This document shows, in pieces, positions 8,416 through 16,965 of a stretch of DNA of 64,000 nucleotides. A program made the translations under genes and the position numbers. The stretch is taken from contig NZ_JBDZDN010000001.1 of assembly GCF_040049215.1 (NCBI RefSeq), positions 2,480,001 to 2,544,000 on the forward strand, given 5' to 3'. Source of the DNA: Mesorhizobium_K sp040049215 (GTDB lineage: Bacteria; Pseudomonadota; Alphaproteobacteria; Rhizobiales; Rhizobiaceae). The notes below the pieces were generated by a model that did not search any database, was not told the DNA's origin, and saw nothing but the letters and a program-made list of their open reading frames with translations. The stretch's first letter is position 1. Every line of letters starts with the position of its first letter.

Positions 8416-8458
8416 CAAAGAAACAGCCCCGGAGCCATGCTCCGGGGCTGTTTCTTTG
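8416..8458. terminator. Bidirectional terminator between TRAP genes
   Basis: A perfect 20-bp stem (8416-8435 with 8439-8458) closes on a three-base loop. The outer part of each arm is A-rich on one side and T-rich on the other (CAAAGAAACAG / CTGTTTCTTTG), so the hairpin plus T-run works in both directions. It lies between the stop of the binding-protein gene and the stop of the convergent large-permease gene. Confidence 0.9.
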
Positions 8459-8482
8459 CGACCGCGATGGCAGCCCAACCGT

Positions 8483-10270
8483 TCAATTGAAACTCGGTGG
8501 CTGCGACAGGTCGGTAGCCGGTGGCGCCGGCTGGGCGGGCGGTGTATCGCCGAAGCTGGGCGGCTGGGACAGGTCCGTCGCCGGAGGTTGGGCCGGGTCG
8601 GCCGGAGCCGGGCCGCCGAGATCAGGCAGGCCGAGCCCCGGAACGCCCGGTTGCCCGCCGCCCATCGGCGGCAGCACGATCTCGACGTCGCCCGGATCAA
8701 CGACCGCGCCCTTGTAGTGCATGACCATCTGCGGAAACGCGATAACCAGTCCGATCATGATGACCTGGATGCAGACAAAGGGCACGGCGCCCCAGTAGAT
8801 TTGGCCCGTGGTAATCGGCTCAATCTTCTTGCGTGTGACCTTGTCGAGATAGGGCACGCGCGCCGCCACCGAGCGCAGATAGAACAGCGCGAAGCCGAAT
8901 GGCGGATGCATGAAGCTCGTCTGCATGTTCACGCCGAGCAGCACGCCGAACCAGATAAGGTCAATGCCAAGTTTGTCCGCCGCGGGCGCAAGCAGCGGCA
9001 CGATGATGAAGGCCAGTTCGAAGAAGTCGAGGAAGAAGGCGAGCAGGAAAACGATGATGTTGACCGCGATCAGAAAGCCTACCTCGCCGCCGGGCAGCGA
9101 GACGAGCAGATGCTCCACCCACAGATGGCCGTTGACGCCATAGAAGGTCAGCGAAAAGACCCGTGCCCCGATCAGGATGAAGAGGACGAAAGAGGACAGC
9201 CTTGTCGTCGACGCAAGCGCTTGCTTGACGACGTCGAGATTGAGCCGTCCCTTGGCCGCGGCCATGATCAGGGCGCCCACGGCGCCCATTGCGCCGCCTT
9301 CGGTCGGTGTCGCGATGCCGAGGAATATGGTGCCGAGGACCAGGAAGATCAGCGCCAGCGGCGGGATCAGCACGATGATGACTTGCTGGGAAAGCCGCGA
9401 CATCAGGTTCAAGTTGAGCGCCCTGTCCGCAAGGGCAGCTACGTAGATGACGACGATGCCGACCGTCGCGCCCCAGATTCCCGCATTGGCTCCCTGGCTC
9501 GGCGTCAGATAGACCTGCGCGGCATAGCCGATGCCGATCGTTGCGACGGTCGCGACGATCAGTGAAATGACGCCGTGGCCAAGCGTCCTGGCCTCGAGCG
9601 GCAAGGCCGGCATCGACTTCGGCCGGACGATCGACATGACGAGCACGTAAGACATGTACAGCCCGGTCAGAACAAGACCCGGAATTATCGCTCCCGCATA
9701 CATGTCGCCAACGGAGCGGCCGAGCTGGTCGGCGAGAACGATCAGCACCAACGAGGGCGGGATGATCTGCGCCAGCGTACCGGAAGCGGCGATCACACCG
9801 CTGGCGAGGCGCCTGTCATAACCATATCGCAGCATGATCGGCAGCGAGATGAGGCCCATGGCGATGACGGACGCGGCAACGACGCCGGTCGTTGCCGCAA
9901 GCAGCGCGCCGACGAGGATGACGGCATAGGCAAGGCCGCCGCGGATCGGGCCGAACAACTGACCGATCGTGTCCAGCAGATCTTCGGCCATGCCCGACCG
10001 TTCAAGCACGATGCCCATGAAGGTGAAGAACGGGATGGCCAGCAGCGTATCGTTGGACATGATGCCCCAGAACCGCTCGGGAAGCGCGTAGAGCAGCGGC
10101 CAGGACAGCGAGATTTCGTTGCCCGAATAGGGGGCCAGTTCGACGCCAATGAAGAAGAAGAGGAGGCCGTTGGCCGCGAGCGAGAAAGCGACGGGATAGC
10201 CCAGAAGCATGAAGACGATGAGCGAGAAGAACATGATCGGCGCCATGTTCTGCGCAATGAAATGGATCAT
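8483..10270 (-). CDS. TRAP transporter large permease (DctM family) with Pro-rich tail
   Basis: The 595-residue integral membrane protein has the 12 or more hydrophobic segments of the DctM/IT superfamily; 'GIATPTEGGAMGAVGALI' is the typical family signature. It would use the sodium or proton gradient with DctQ and the DctP protein. The last roughly 65 residues are unlike other DctM proteins: a Pro/Gly/Gln-rich tail with the decapeptide ATDLSQPPSF present twice. The start overlaps the dctQ stop (ATGA), so the two are coupled. Confidence 0.9.
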   Translation of the reverse strand: MIHFIAQNMAPIMFFSLIVFMLLGYPVAFSLAANGLLFFFIGVELAPYSGNEISLSWPLLYALPERFWGIMSNDTLLAIPFFTFMGIVLERSGMAEDLLDTIGQLFGPIRGGLAYAVILVGALLAATTGVVAASVIAMGLISLPIMLRYGYDRRLASGVIAASGTLAQIIPPSLVLIVLADQLGRSVGDMYAGAIIPGLVLTGLYMSYVLVMSIVRPKSMPALPLEARTLGHGVISLIVATVATIGIGYAAQVYLTPSQGANAGIWGATVGIVVIYVAALADRALNLNLMSRLSQQVIIVLIPPLALIFLVLGTIFLGIATPTEGGAMGAVGALIMAAAKGRLNLDVVKQALASTTRLSSFVLFILIGARVFSLTFYGVNGHLWVEHLLVSLPGGEVGFLIAVNIIVFLLAFFLDFFELAFIIVPLLAPAADKLGIDLIWFGVLLGVNMQTSFMHPPFGFALFYLRSVAARVPYLDKVTRKKIEPITTGQIYWGAVPFVCIQVIMIGLVIAFPQMVMHYKGAVVDPGDVEIVLPPMGGGQPGVPGLGLPDLGGPAPADPAQPPATDLSQPPSFGDTPPAQPAPPATDLSQPPSFN

Positions 10271-10851
10271 GAACGGATCTCCTCGGCGAGCGCCTTGGCT
10301 TCGAGTTCAGCCTGTTCGTGAGCCGAGATGAAGGGCGTCGGATCGTCCATCCTGCCAGTCATGATGGCGATCTTCTTGACGATCTCCGAAATTCCCTGCA
10401 GCGCGAGCTGCGAAAATCCGATCAGCAGCAAGGCCTTGGCGGGCCAGATGATGAGGCCGCCGGCATTGGTCGAGACTTCGCCTGTGCGATAGGAGAGCGA
10501 GACGTAAGGTACGAAGTAGAAGATCATCAGGATCACGAAGGGCATCAGGAAGAAGACATGCCCGAAAAGGTCGATCCAATGCTGGACCCGGCGCGAGAAG
10601 GCCCCGTAGACGATGTCGATGCGGATGTGTTCGTTCTGACGCAGCGTGTAGGCGGCGGCCAGCAGGAAAGCGGCGCCGAACAGATACCACTGCAGTTCGA
10701 GCCAAGCGTTCGACGACATGTTGAACGCCTTGCGGACGACGGCGTTCGCGGCGCTGACGAGAATGGCGAGAAGGATGAGCCATGAGACCCACCTGCCGAC
10801 CAGTTCGTTGAACCGGTCGATCCCCCGCGACAATGCGAGAAGGCCTGACAT
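10267..10851 (-). CDS. TRAP transporter small permease (DctQ family)
   Basis: The 194-residue protein has four hydrophobic helices and the DctQ pattern ('LELQWYLFGAAFLLAAAYTLRQNEHIRIDI'-like region at about 52-81). It forms the membrane complex with DctM. GGGAGG precedes the ATG at 10851 at good spacing, and the gene leads the dctQM operon, so its promoter lies in 10852-11000. The C-terminal tail is charged and cytoplasmic. Confidence 0.9.
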   Translation of the reverse strand: MSGLLALSRGIDRFNELVGRWVSWLILLAILVSAANAVVRKAFNMSSNAWLELQWYLFGAAFLLAAAYTLRQNEHIRIDIVYGAFSRRVQHWIDLFGHVFFLMPFVILMIFYFVPYVSLSYRTGEVSTNAGGLIIWPAKALLLIGFSQLALQGISEIVKKIAIMTGRMDDPTPFISAHEQAELEAKALAEEIRS

Positions 10852-11023
10852 CGTGATCCTCCCTTTGCGCCCGTGCCGGTTTTTTGGGGTCGCGTGCGTT
10901 CTATGGGTATGACGCCCGGCGCGGGACCCGTCAACAGAAGCGCAATCGCCAAAAGAGCGTGTGAGGTCAAGAATGCGCGAGGGTGGCGCAACGTCACGCG
11001 CCGAAAGTTCTAGGATCCTGACC

Positions 11024-11932
11024 CTAGACCGTGGCGCGACCCTCGTCCCTCCCGGTCCGCGTGAGCAAGAGCAGCGCGACCAGGAACGCGAACATCCATG
11101 CGTCGCGCCACTCGATGGGGAAGTAGCCGGACCAGAGCGATTCCGCGATCCCGTAGCAGGCCGCGCCAGCAGCCGCGCGTGTGGGATCCCGGTAGCTGCC
11201 AGCCGCGGTTACGAACAGCACCTTCAGCCCGTAGACCATGCCGCTGCCAAAGCTGATGTTGCCGTAATAGAGCGCCGCCATTGAGCCGGCCAGCGCCGCA
11301 AGCAGCGCTCCGCCGAGGACGGCCAAATAGAAGACGCGGCGCACGTCGATGCCGCATATGGCAGCTGCGCCCGGGTCGTCGCTGACGGCCCGCCAGGCAC
11401 GTCCCAGCCGCGAGCGCGTCAGGGCCTGGCCGGCCACGGCGATGGCCACGGCGGCGAGCGCGCAGTTGACGAGCTGGATGACGGTGAGGGTGACGGTGAA
11501 CCCGTTGGCCGACAGGAACACGACCGGTTCCGCCAGAAGCGGCGGCAGCCAGAAATCGCGGGTCTCGGCGGCGATGCGCGCCAGTTCCATGAGTACCAGC
11601 GCCACGCCGAGCGTCGCCACCACGATGGCGTTCGGGGAACGTGTTGCGAGGGGGACAAAGACACTGCGCGACAGCACGGTTGCGGTAAGGGCGGCATACG
11701 CGAAAGCGGCAACGATGCCGAGTGTGACCGTCGCGGGCAGCGTCAGCCACAGCACCTGCCAGCCAAACACGGCGACGAGGATCAGTACCTGTCCCACAAA
11801 GGCAAATATGGGCCCATAGGCGAGGTTCGTTCGCTTCAGCACGCCGTTGGTCAGGACATAGCCGAAGGCCAGAAGCGCATAGAGAGCGCCCGAATGAAAT
11901 CCGTTCAGGATCTGCTGGAGGAAATAGGCCAT
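11024..11932 (-). CDS. Lone LivH-type ABC transporter permease
   Basis: The 302-residue protein has the fold and signatures of branched-chain amino acid ABC permeases: an N-terminal 'LNGFHSGALYALLAFGYVLTNG' region, eight or so hydrophobic segments, and 'LGRAWRAVSDDPGAAAICGID' matching the cytoplasmic loop that meets the ATPase. There is no adjacent binding protein, second permease or ATPase; the only Liv-type set in the window (22.5-27.9 kb) already has its own pair. It may borrow partners from another locus or be a remnant. It starts divergently from the CGNR gene across 89 bases. Confidence 0.85.
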   Translation of the reverse strand: MAYFLQQILNGFHSGALYALLAFGYVLTNGVLKRTNLAYGPIFAFVGQVLILVAVFGWQVLWLTLPATVTLGIVAAFAYAALTATVLSRSVFVPLATRSPNAIVVATLGVALVLMELARIAAETRDFWLPPLLAEPVVFLSANGFTVTLTVIQLVNCALAAVAIAVAGQALTRSRLGRAWRAVSDDPGAAAICGIDVRRVFYLAVLGGALLAALAGSMAALYYGNISFGSGMVYGLKVLFVTAAGSYRDPTRAAAGAACYGIAESLWSGYFPIEWRDAWMFAFLVALLLLTRTGRDEGRATV

Positions 11933-11950
11933 GCGTCGGGGCCTGCGGGA

Positions 11951-11972
11951 GCTATCTGCAATAGCGATATTG
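11951..11972. promoter_or_regulatory. Overlapping dyads between LivH-like and CGNR genes
   Basis: Two exact inverted repeats overlap: GCTAT-N5-ATAGC (11951-11965) and CAATA-N4-TATTG (11959-11972). They lie between divergent starts, 20-50 bases from each, where a regulator would control both genes. The CGNR zinc-finger protein is an obvious candidate, but nothing in the sequence proves it. Confidence 0.4.
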
Positions 11973-12021
11973 AGCCGTCGAATCTAACTTGTCAAATATC
12001 TATTGGGGGTTAGTATTGAGC

Positions 12022-12633
12022 ATGAACGTTTCCTGGACGAAGCATCGCTTTTCCGGCGGGCTGCTGGCTCTCGACACTACCAACACGGTCGTGCTGCGCG
12101 GCGATCCGGCGCGCTCGTTCGACCGTTTCGAAGATACGGCTGAGATCGCGCGCTTCGCTGCCGCTGCGGAAGGCTTTCGGTCCGCCGAGCTTGGCGGCCG
12201 CGGGCTCTCCTTCCAGTTTTCCGATGCGGCTGTGCGGCGGGTCATCGTTTTGCGGGAGGCGGCCGATCGGATGTTGCGCGCGGCCGTCTTGAGCGGCGGG
12301 ATCGAAACCATCCATCTTCCCGACTTCCTTCGTGCGTGCGCGGCCTGTCTGGACGAAAGCGCCGAGCGGGTGGGCGCAGACGGCATGCCCTTCGGCGATC
12401 CGTCGCTGCCTATCCGCTTCGAGGCCGCGCTTGCGGTCTCCGCACTTTCGCTGCTGGCGGTCGATGCCTGGAAGAAGGTCCGTATCTGCCCGAATTGCAA
12501 CTGGCTTTTCGTCGACCGAAGCCGCAATTCAAGCCGGCTCTGGTGCGACATGTCGGTGTGCGGCAACCGCAACAAGGCAAAAAGGCACTACCAGCGCGGC
12601 AAGCTGGCTGGAGGAGAGGCCGTCCATGTGTAA
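12022..12633 (+). CDS. ABATE/CGNR zinc-finger domain protein, putative stress-linked regulator
   Basis: This 203-residue protein has the two-part plan of the CGNR family. The N-terminal ABATE-like domain begins 'FSGGLLALDTTNTV'. The C-terminal zinc finger has CPNC and CDMSVCGNR, with the Cys pairs spaced for one zinc and the name-giving CGNR. Such proteins are thought to be DNA-binding stress regulators. I use ATG 12022; TTG 12016, closer to the GGGGG run, is an alternative. It overlaps the lipoprotein start by eight bases, so the two form an operon. Confidence 0.82.
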   Translation: MNVSWTKHRFSGGLLALDTTNTVVLRGDPARSFDRFEDTAEIARFAAAAEGFRSAELGGRGLSFQFSDAAVRRVIVLREAADRMLRAAVLSGGIETIHLPDFLRACAACLDESAERVGADGMPFGDPSLPIRFEAALAVSALSLLAVDAWKKVRICPNCNWLFVDRSRNSSRLWCDMSVCGNRNKAKRHYQRGKLAGGEAVHV

Positions 12634-13168
12634 ACGATCCATCCCGCTCATCACCTTGACCCTTGCGGGAATGCTCGGCGTCTCGGCCTGCCGCGACAGC
12701 GGCGGCGAGGGCGAGTTCTTTGCCGTTGCCGGGAAACTCTTCGTCTTCAACTATCGCGTTGCGACGGCCACCTATCTCGTCAATCTCGTGCCGCTCCAGC
12801 CAGTCGAGGACGGCCAGGCCGCCGTCGCAAGCTTCGAGGACCCGGCCGGCGGCGAGGCCATCGTGGTCCGCACCAGAATCTGGCCGAAAATGGCAAAGAC
12901 GACGATCGAAAGCCCGCCTTTGCGGTGCATCGTGAAGAACAGGCCGTACAAGGTGTCAATCACGATCGAGGGACCCGACGGAGCGGTCAGGCAGACCATC
13001 GAAACGACCATGACCTCGTCGGAGGACCAGAATCTGCTTCCGGACCAGCCGCTGGTCGTCGGTCCGGTCTATACGCCCAATCCCGAACTCGCGGGCCATC
13101 CCGACGGCAAGCTGCCGAATCCCGATGTCCCGCCATGCCCAACGGCGCTTCCTGCCGCCCGCGGCTGA
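12626..13168 (+). CDS. Hypothetical lipoprotein
   Basis: The 180-residue product begins with Lys/Arg, a hydrophobic core and a lipobox-like VSAC (Cys about 22), so it is probably a periplasmic lipoprotein. The mature part is rich in beta-prone segments ('VVRTRIWPKMAKTTIESPPLRCIV', 'YKVSITIEGPDG') and ends in a Pro-rich tail. A second Cys near residue 99 is present. I do not recognise a family. A strong GGAGGAGAGG site sits inside the end of the CGNR gene, so translation is coupled to it. Confidence 0.72.
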   Translation: MCKRSIPLITLTLAGMLGVSACRDSGGEGEFFAVAGKLFVFNYRVATATYLVNLVPLQPVEDGQAAVASFEDPAGGEAIVVRTRIWPKMAKTTIESPPLRCIVKNRPYKVSITIEGPDGAVRQTIETTMTSSEDQNLLPDQPLVVGPVYTPNPELAGHPDGKLPNPDVPPCPTALPAARG

Positions 13169-13378
13169 AGGCCGAAAAACGCCCGACAGGATCGTGCGCC
13201 GCCGCCTCGCAGGCGGTCATATTATTGCGCCGGCGAGTCGTCGCCCGGCTAAGCATTGCTCATTTTGGCCAGCCTCTTATTTCGTTTGACCTAACCGCAC
13301 GGCAGAGGAACACTGTCGCCATGCAACCCACGTTGGCCCGCCTGCGTTTTTAGGCCGACCTCCGCAGAGGATTTGCCG

Positions 13379-16300
13379 ATGACGCTTCATGACGTTGCGC
13401 TCGACGACAAGTTCGATCTAGCCAAGCAGCGCATCTTCCTGTCCGGCCCGCAGGCGGTCATCCGCATGCTGTTGATGCAGCGCGAGCGTGACAGGCTTGC
13501 CGGCCTCAACACCGCAGGCTTCGTATCCGGCTATCGCGGCTCGCCGCTCGGCGGTCTCGACCAGCAGTTCTGGCGCGCCAGGAAGCAGCTCTCGCAAGCC
13601 GATATCGTCTTCCAGCCCGGCCTCAACGAGGAACTCGCAGCCACCGCGTGCTGGGGCTCGCAGCAGACCGAGCTTCTCGGCGAGGGCAAGCACGACGGCG
13701 TCTTTTCCGTCTGGTACGGGAAAGGGCCGGGCGTCGACCGCTCAGGCGACGTGTTCCGCCACGCAAACCTTGCCGGCTCCTCCAAACATGGCGGCGTGCT
13801 GGCGCTGATGGGCGACGACCACACGGCGGAATCCTCCACCAACGCGCACGCCACCGAATTCCTTTTCGTCGACACGATGATCCCGATCCTCAATCCGGCC
13901 GGGGTGCAGGAACTCATCGACTACGGCCTTTACGGCTTTGCGCTGTCGCGCTTCGCCGGCACCTGGGCCGCGATCAAATGCGTCAAGGACAACATCGAGT
14001 CGACGGCCTCGGTCGACGCCTCGCTGGAACGCCTGAACATGATCGTTCCGGAGTTCGACATGCCGCCCGGCGGGCTCAATATCCGGCACGAGATCGACTT
14101 CATCGGCCAGGAAGCGCGGCTGCACGAATTCAAGCGCGCGGCCGCGGCCGCCTTCGTCCGCGCCAATGGGTTGAACAGGACCGTCTATTCGGGCGGCAGC
14201 AAGCCAAAGATCGGCATCATCACCGTCGGCAAGAGCTACCTCGACGTCCGCCAGGCGCTGGAGGATATCGGCATCAACGAGGAGAAGGCGAACGAGATCG
14301 GCGTGCGGCTCTTCAAGGTCGGTTGCCCGTGGCCTCTCGACATCGAGCACATAAAGGATTTCGCCCGCGGCCTCGAAATGATCGTCGTTGTCGAGGAGAA
14401 GCGCTCGCTGATCGAAGTACAGGTCCGCGAGGACCTCTACGGCACCGCCATGCAGCCGACGGTCATCGGCAAGAAGGACGAGCGCGGGAATTGGCTGTTT
14501 CCGGTAAAAGGCGCGCTCGATCCCAACGATATCGCCATCGCGCTCGGCGAGCGTGTCCTCAAGGTGATCGGGCCTTCAGAGGAGATAGCGGCCCGCGTCA
14601 GCCGGCTTAGGCAGTACCAGGCGATGCTCGCCGACACCAAGGACATCGGGTCGCGCACTCCGTTCTTCTGCTCGGGTTGCCCGCACAATACCTCCACGAA
14701 AGTTCCGGAAGGTTCGATCGCCGGCGCCGGCATAGGCTGCCATTTCATGGTTCTTTGGATGGACCGCGATACGGTCGGCTTCACCCAAATGGGCGGCGAG
14801 GGCGCGCAGTGGATCGGCCAGGCCCCCTTCTCGAAGCGTGAGCATTTCTTCCAGAATCTCGGCGACGGCACCTACAATCATTCCGGCATCCTCGCGCTGC
14901 GCTTCGCGCTCGCGGCCGGTGTCAACATGACCTACAAGATCCTCTACAACGATGCGGTCGCCATGACCGGCGGCCAGCCGCATGAGGGCGGGCTGACCGT
15001 CGACATGATCGCGAGGCAGGTTCATGCCGAAGGCGTGAAGCGCCTTGCCGTCGTGTCGGACGAGCCGGGCAAATACGACCGCGCGATTTTTCCGGCGAGC
15101 GCGACGTTCAACCATCGCGACGATCTCGACCTGGTCCAGCGCGAACTACGCGACGTGAAGGGCGTTTCGGTCCTGCTCTACGACCAGACCTGCGCGGCGG
15201 AGAAGCGCCGCCGCCGCAAGCGCGGCGCTTATCCCGATCCCGACAAGCGCGTCATCATCAACGAACTGGTCTGCGAAGGCTGCGGCGACTGCGGCGTGAA
15301 GTCGAACTGCGTGTCGATCCAGCCGGTCGAGACGGAATTCGGCCGCAAGCGGCGCATCGACCAGTCGAGCTGCAACAAGGATTTTTCCTGCCTCAACGGG
15401 TTCTGCCCGTCATTCGTCACCGTACATGGCGCCAAGATGCGCAAGGCGGAGGGCGTCGCCGGCAAGACCGACCCGATCGACGGCGTCCCCGATCCACAGG
15501 AGTTCCCGCTCGACAGGGATGGCTGGGCCTCGATCATCGACGGTGTCGGCGGCACCGGCGTGGTCACGATCGGCGCCATTCTCGGCATGGCCGCGCACCT
15601 CGAAGGCAAGGGCTGCGGCATGATCGACATGGCCGGCCTCGCCCAGAAGGGCGGCTCGGTTTTCAGCCATGTGCGCATCGCCAGGACCCCGGAGGACATC
15701 CATGCCATCCGCATCTCGGCCGGCAAGGCGGACCTGATCCTCGGCTGCGACCTCGTCGTCTCCGGCGCCCGCAAGGTGCTTGCCGCCGTGCGCGAAAACC
15801 ATACGATCTTCGTCGCCAACACGGCCGAGATCATGCCCGGCGAGTTCACCCGCTCCGCCGACTATTCGCTTCCCATCGAACGGCTCAAGAAGGCGATACG
15901 CCAGGCCGCGGGCGAGGAAAAGGCGCATTTCTTCGACGCCACGCGCACGGCTTCGGCGCTTTTCGGGAATTCGCTCGGCGCCAACATGTTCATGCTCGGC
16001 TTCGCCTTCCAGCATGGCGGCCTGCCGCTGGCCGCGGAGGCCATCGAGAAGGCGATCGCACTCAATGGCGAAGCCGTTCCCATGAACATTTCGGCTTTCC
16101 GCTGGGGCCGCCGCGCCGCGCATGAGCCGGATTTCGTGCGCGGCCTCGTCGCGCAGTCGACTGGCGCGGCTTCCGATCCGGCCGTGCCGACCGTCGACGA
16201 CCTCATCGCCCGCCGAGCCGCGTTTCTAACGGCCTATCAGGACGCCGCTTATGCAAAGCGATATCTCGATCGGGTCGCGGCTCTCCGTACCGCGGAGAAC

Positions 16301-16852
16301 GGCGCTGTCGCGGGCTCTACGGCGGTCACGGAAGCGGTCGCCAGAAACCTGTTCAAGCTGATGGCGGTCAAGGATGAATACGAGGTCGCCCGCCTCTACA
16401 CTGACGGCTCGTTCGCAAAGCAACTTTCCAAGGAATTTCAATCGTTTGACCGGTTGGAGTTCCATCTTGCGCCACCGGTCCTGGGGCGGAAGGGCGCCGA
16501 CGGGAAACCTCGCAAATCGAGCTTCGGCCCATGGATGATGAAGGGATTCCGGTTGCTTGCTGCGTTGAAGGGCCTGCGCGGGACCGTTTTCGACGTTTTC
16601 GGCTATTCCGAGGAGCGCCGGTTCGAAAGAGCGCTGCTCGAGCAATACGAACGGGACCTGGATCTCATCCTGGCGGCAATGGCGCCGGGCAAGGTCGAAG
16701 CGGCCGCGGCGCTTGCCTCGGTTCCATCGCTCATCCGTGGTTACGGGCACGTCAGGCGGGCGAGCGCGGACACCGCATCGGGCGAACGCGCACGGCTCCT
16801 GCGGCGGCTTTCCGATGCCCCCGTGGCCCCGGTTCTCCAGGCTGCGGAATGA
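13379..16852 (+). CDS. Indolepyruvate ferredoxin oxidoreductase, fused alpha-gamma type
   Basis: The 1157-residue protein carries a complete 2-oxoacid oxidoreductase in one chain: an N-terminal pyrimidine-binding region, a TPP region starting with 'CSGCPHNTSTK' (about 430), a ferredoxin-like cluster 'CEGCGDCGVKSNC' (about 632-644), and a gamma domain with 'GVGGTGVVTIGA' (about 721). It converts aryl pyruvates from aromatic amino acid transamination to aryl-acetyl-CoA, reducing an electron acceptor. Fused forms are common in aerobic proteobacteria. ATG 13379 fits GAGG nine bases upstream; TTG 13373 is too close to it. Confidence 0.9.
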   Translation: MTLHDVALDDKFDLAKQRIFLSGPQAVIRMLLMQRERDRLAGLNTAGFVSGYRGSPLGGLDQQFWRARKQLSQADIVFQPGLNEELAATACWGSQQTELLGEGKHDGVFSVWYGKGPGVDRSGDVFRHANLAGSSKHGGVLALMGDDHTAESSTNAHATEFLFVDTMIPILNPAGVQELIDYGLYGFALSRFAGTWAAIKCVKDNIESTASVDASLERLNMIVPEFDMPPGGLNIRHEIDFIGQEARLHEFKRAAAAAFVRANGLNRTVYSGGSKPKIGIITVGKSYLDVRQALEDIGINEEKANEIGVRLFKVGCPWPLDIEHIKDFARGLEMIVVVEEKRSLIEVQVREDLYGTAMQPTVIGKKDERGNWLFPVKGALDPNDIAIALGERVLKVIGPSEEIAARVSRLRQYQAMLADTKDIGSRTPFFCSGCPHNTSTKVPEGSIAGAGIGCHFMVLWMDRDTVGFTQMGGEGAQWIGQAPFSKREHFFQNLGDGTYNHSGILALRFALAAGVNMTYKILYNDAVAMTGGQPHEGGLTVDMIARQVHAEGVKRLAVVSDEPGKYDRAIFPASATFNHRDDLDLVQRELRDVKGVSVLLYDQTCAAEKRRRRKRGAYPDPDKRVIINELVCEGCGDCGVKSNCVSIQPVETEFGRKRRIDQSSCNKDFSCLNGFCPSFVTVHGAKMRKAEGVAGKTDPIDGVPDPQEFPLDRDGWASIIDGVGGTGVVTIGAILGMAAHLEGKGCGMIDMAGLAQKGGSVFSHVRIARTPEDIHAIRISAGKADLILGCDLVVSGARKVLAAVRENHTIFVANTAEIMPGEFTRSADYSLPIERLKKAIRQAAGEEKAHFFDATRTASALFGNSLGANMFMLGFAFQHGGLPLAAEAIEKAIALNGEAVPMNISAFRWGRRAAHEPDFVRGLVAQSTGAASDPAVPTVDDLIARRAAFLTAYQDAAYAKRYLDRVAALRTAENGAVAGSTAVTEAVARNLFKLMAVKDEYEVARLYTDGSFAKQLSKEFQSFDRLEFHLAPPVLGRKGADGKPRKSSFGPWMMKGFRLLAALKGLRGTVFDVFGYSEERRFERALLEQYERDLDLILAAMAPGKVEAAAALASVPSLIRGYGHVRRASADTASGERARLLRRLSDAPVAPVLQAAE

Positions 16853-16884
16853 CGGATACGGCTTGTTTACCGGATCGTCAGATT

Positions 16885-16899
16885 CCTTGCATTGCAAGG
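16885..16899. promoter_or_regulatory. 15-bp palindrome upstream of the GGDEF-EAL gene
   Basis: CCTTGCATTGCAAGG is an exact inverted repeat (7+1+7), 32 bases after the oxidoreductase stop and 67 bases before the GGDEF-EAL start. The position suits an operator for the downstream gene. It is too short and lacks a T-run for a terminator. The cognate protein is unknown. Confidence 0.4.
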
Positions 16900-16965
16900 T
16901 ATTCAGCCCCTTGCCGGCAGTCGCCGAAAGCGATCTTCTAAGCCTTTCTTAAGGCGACCCATGCC

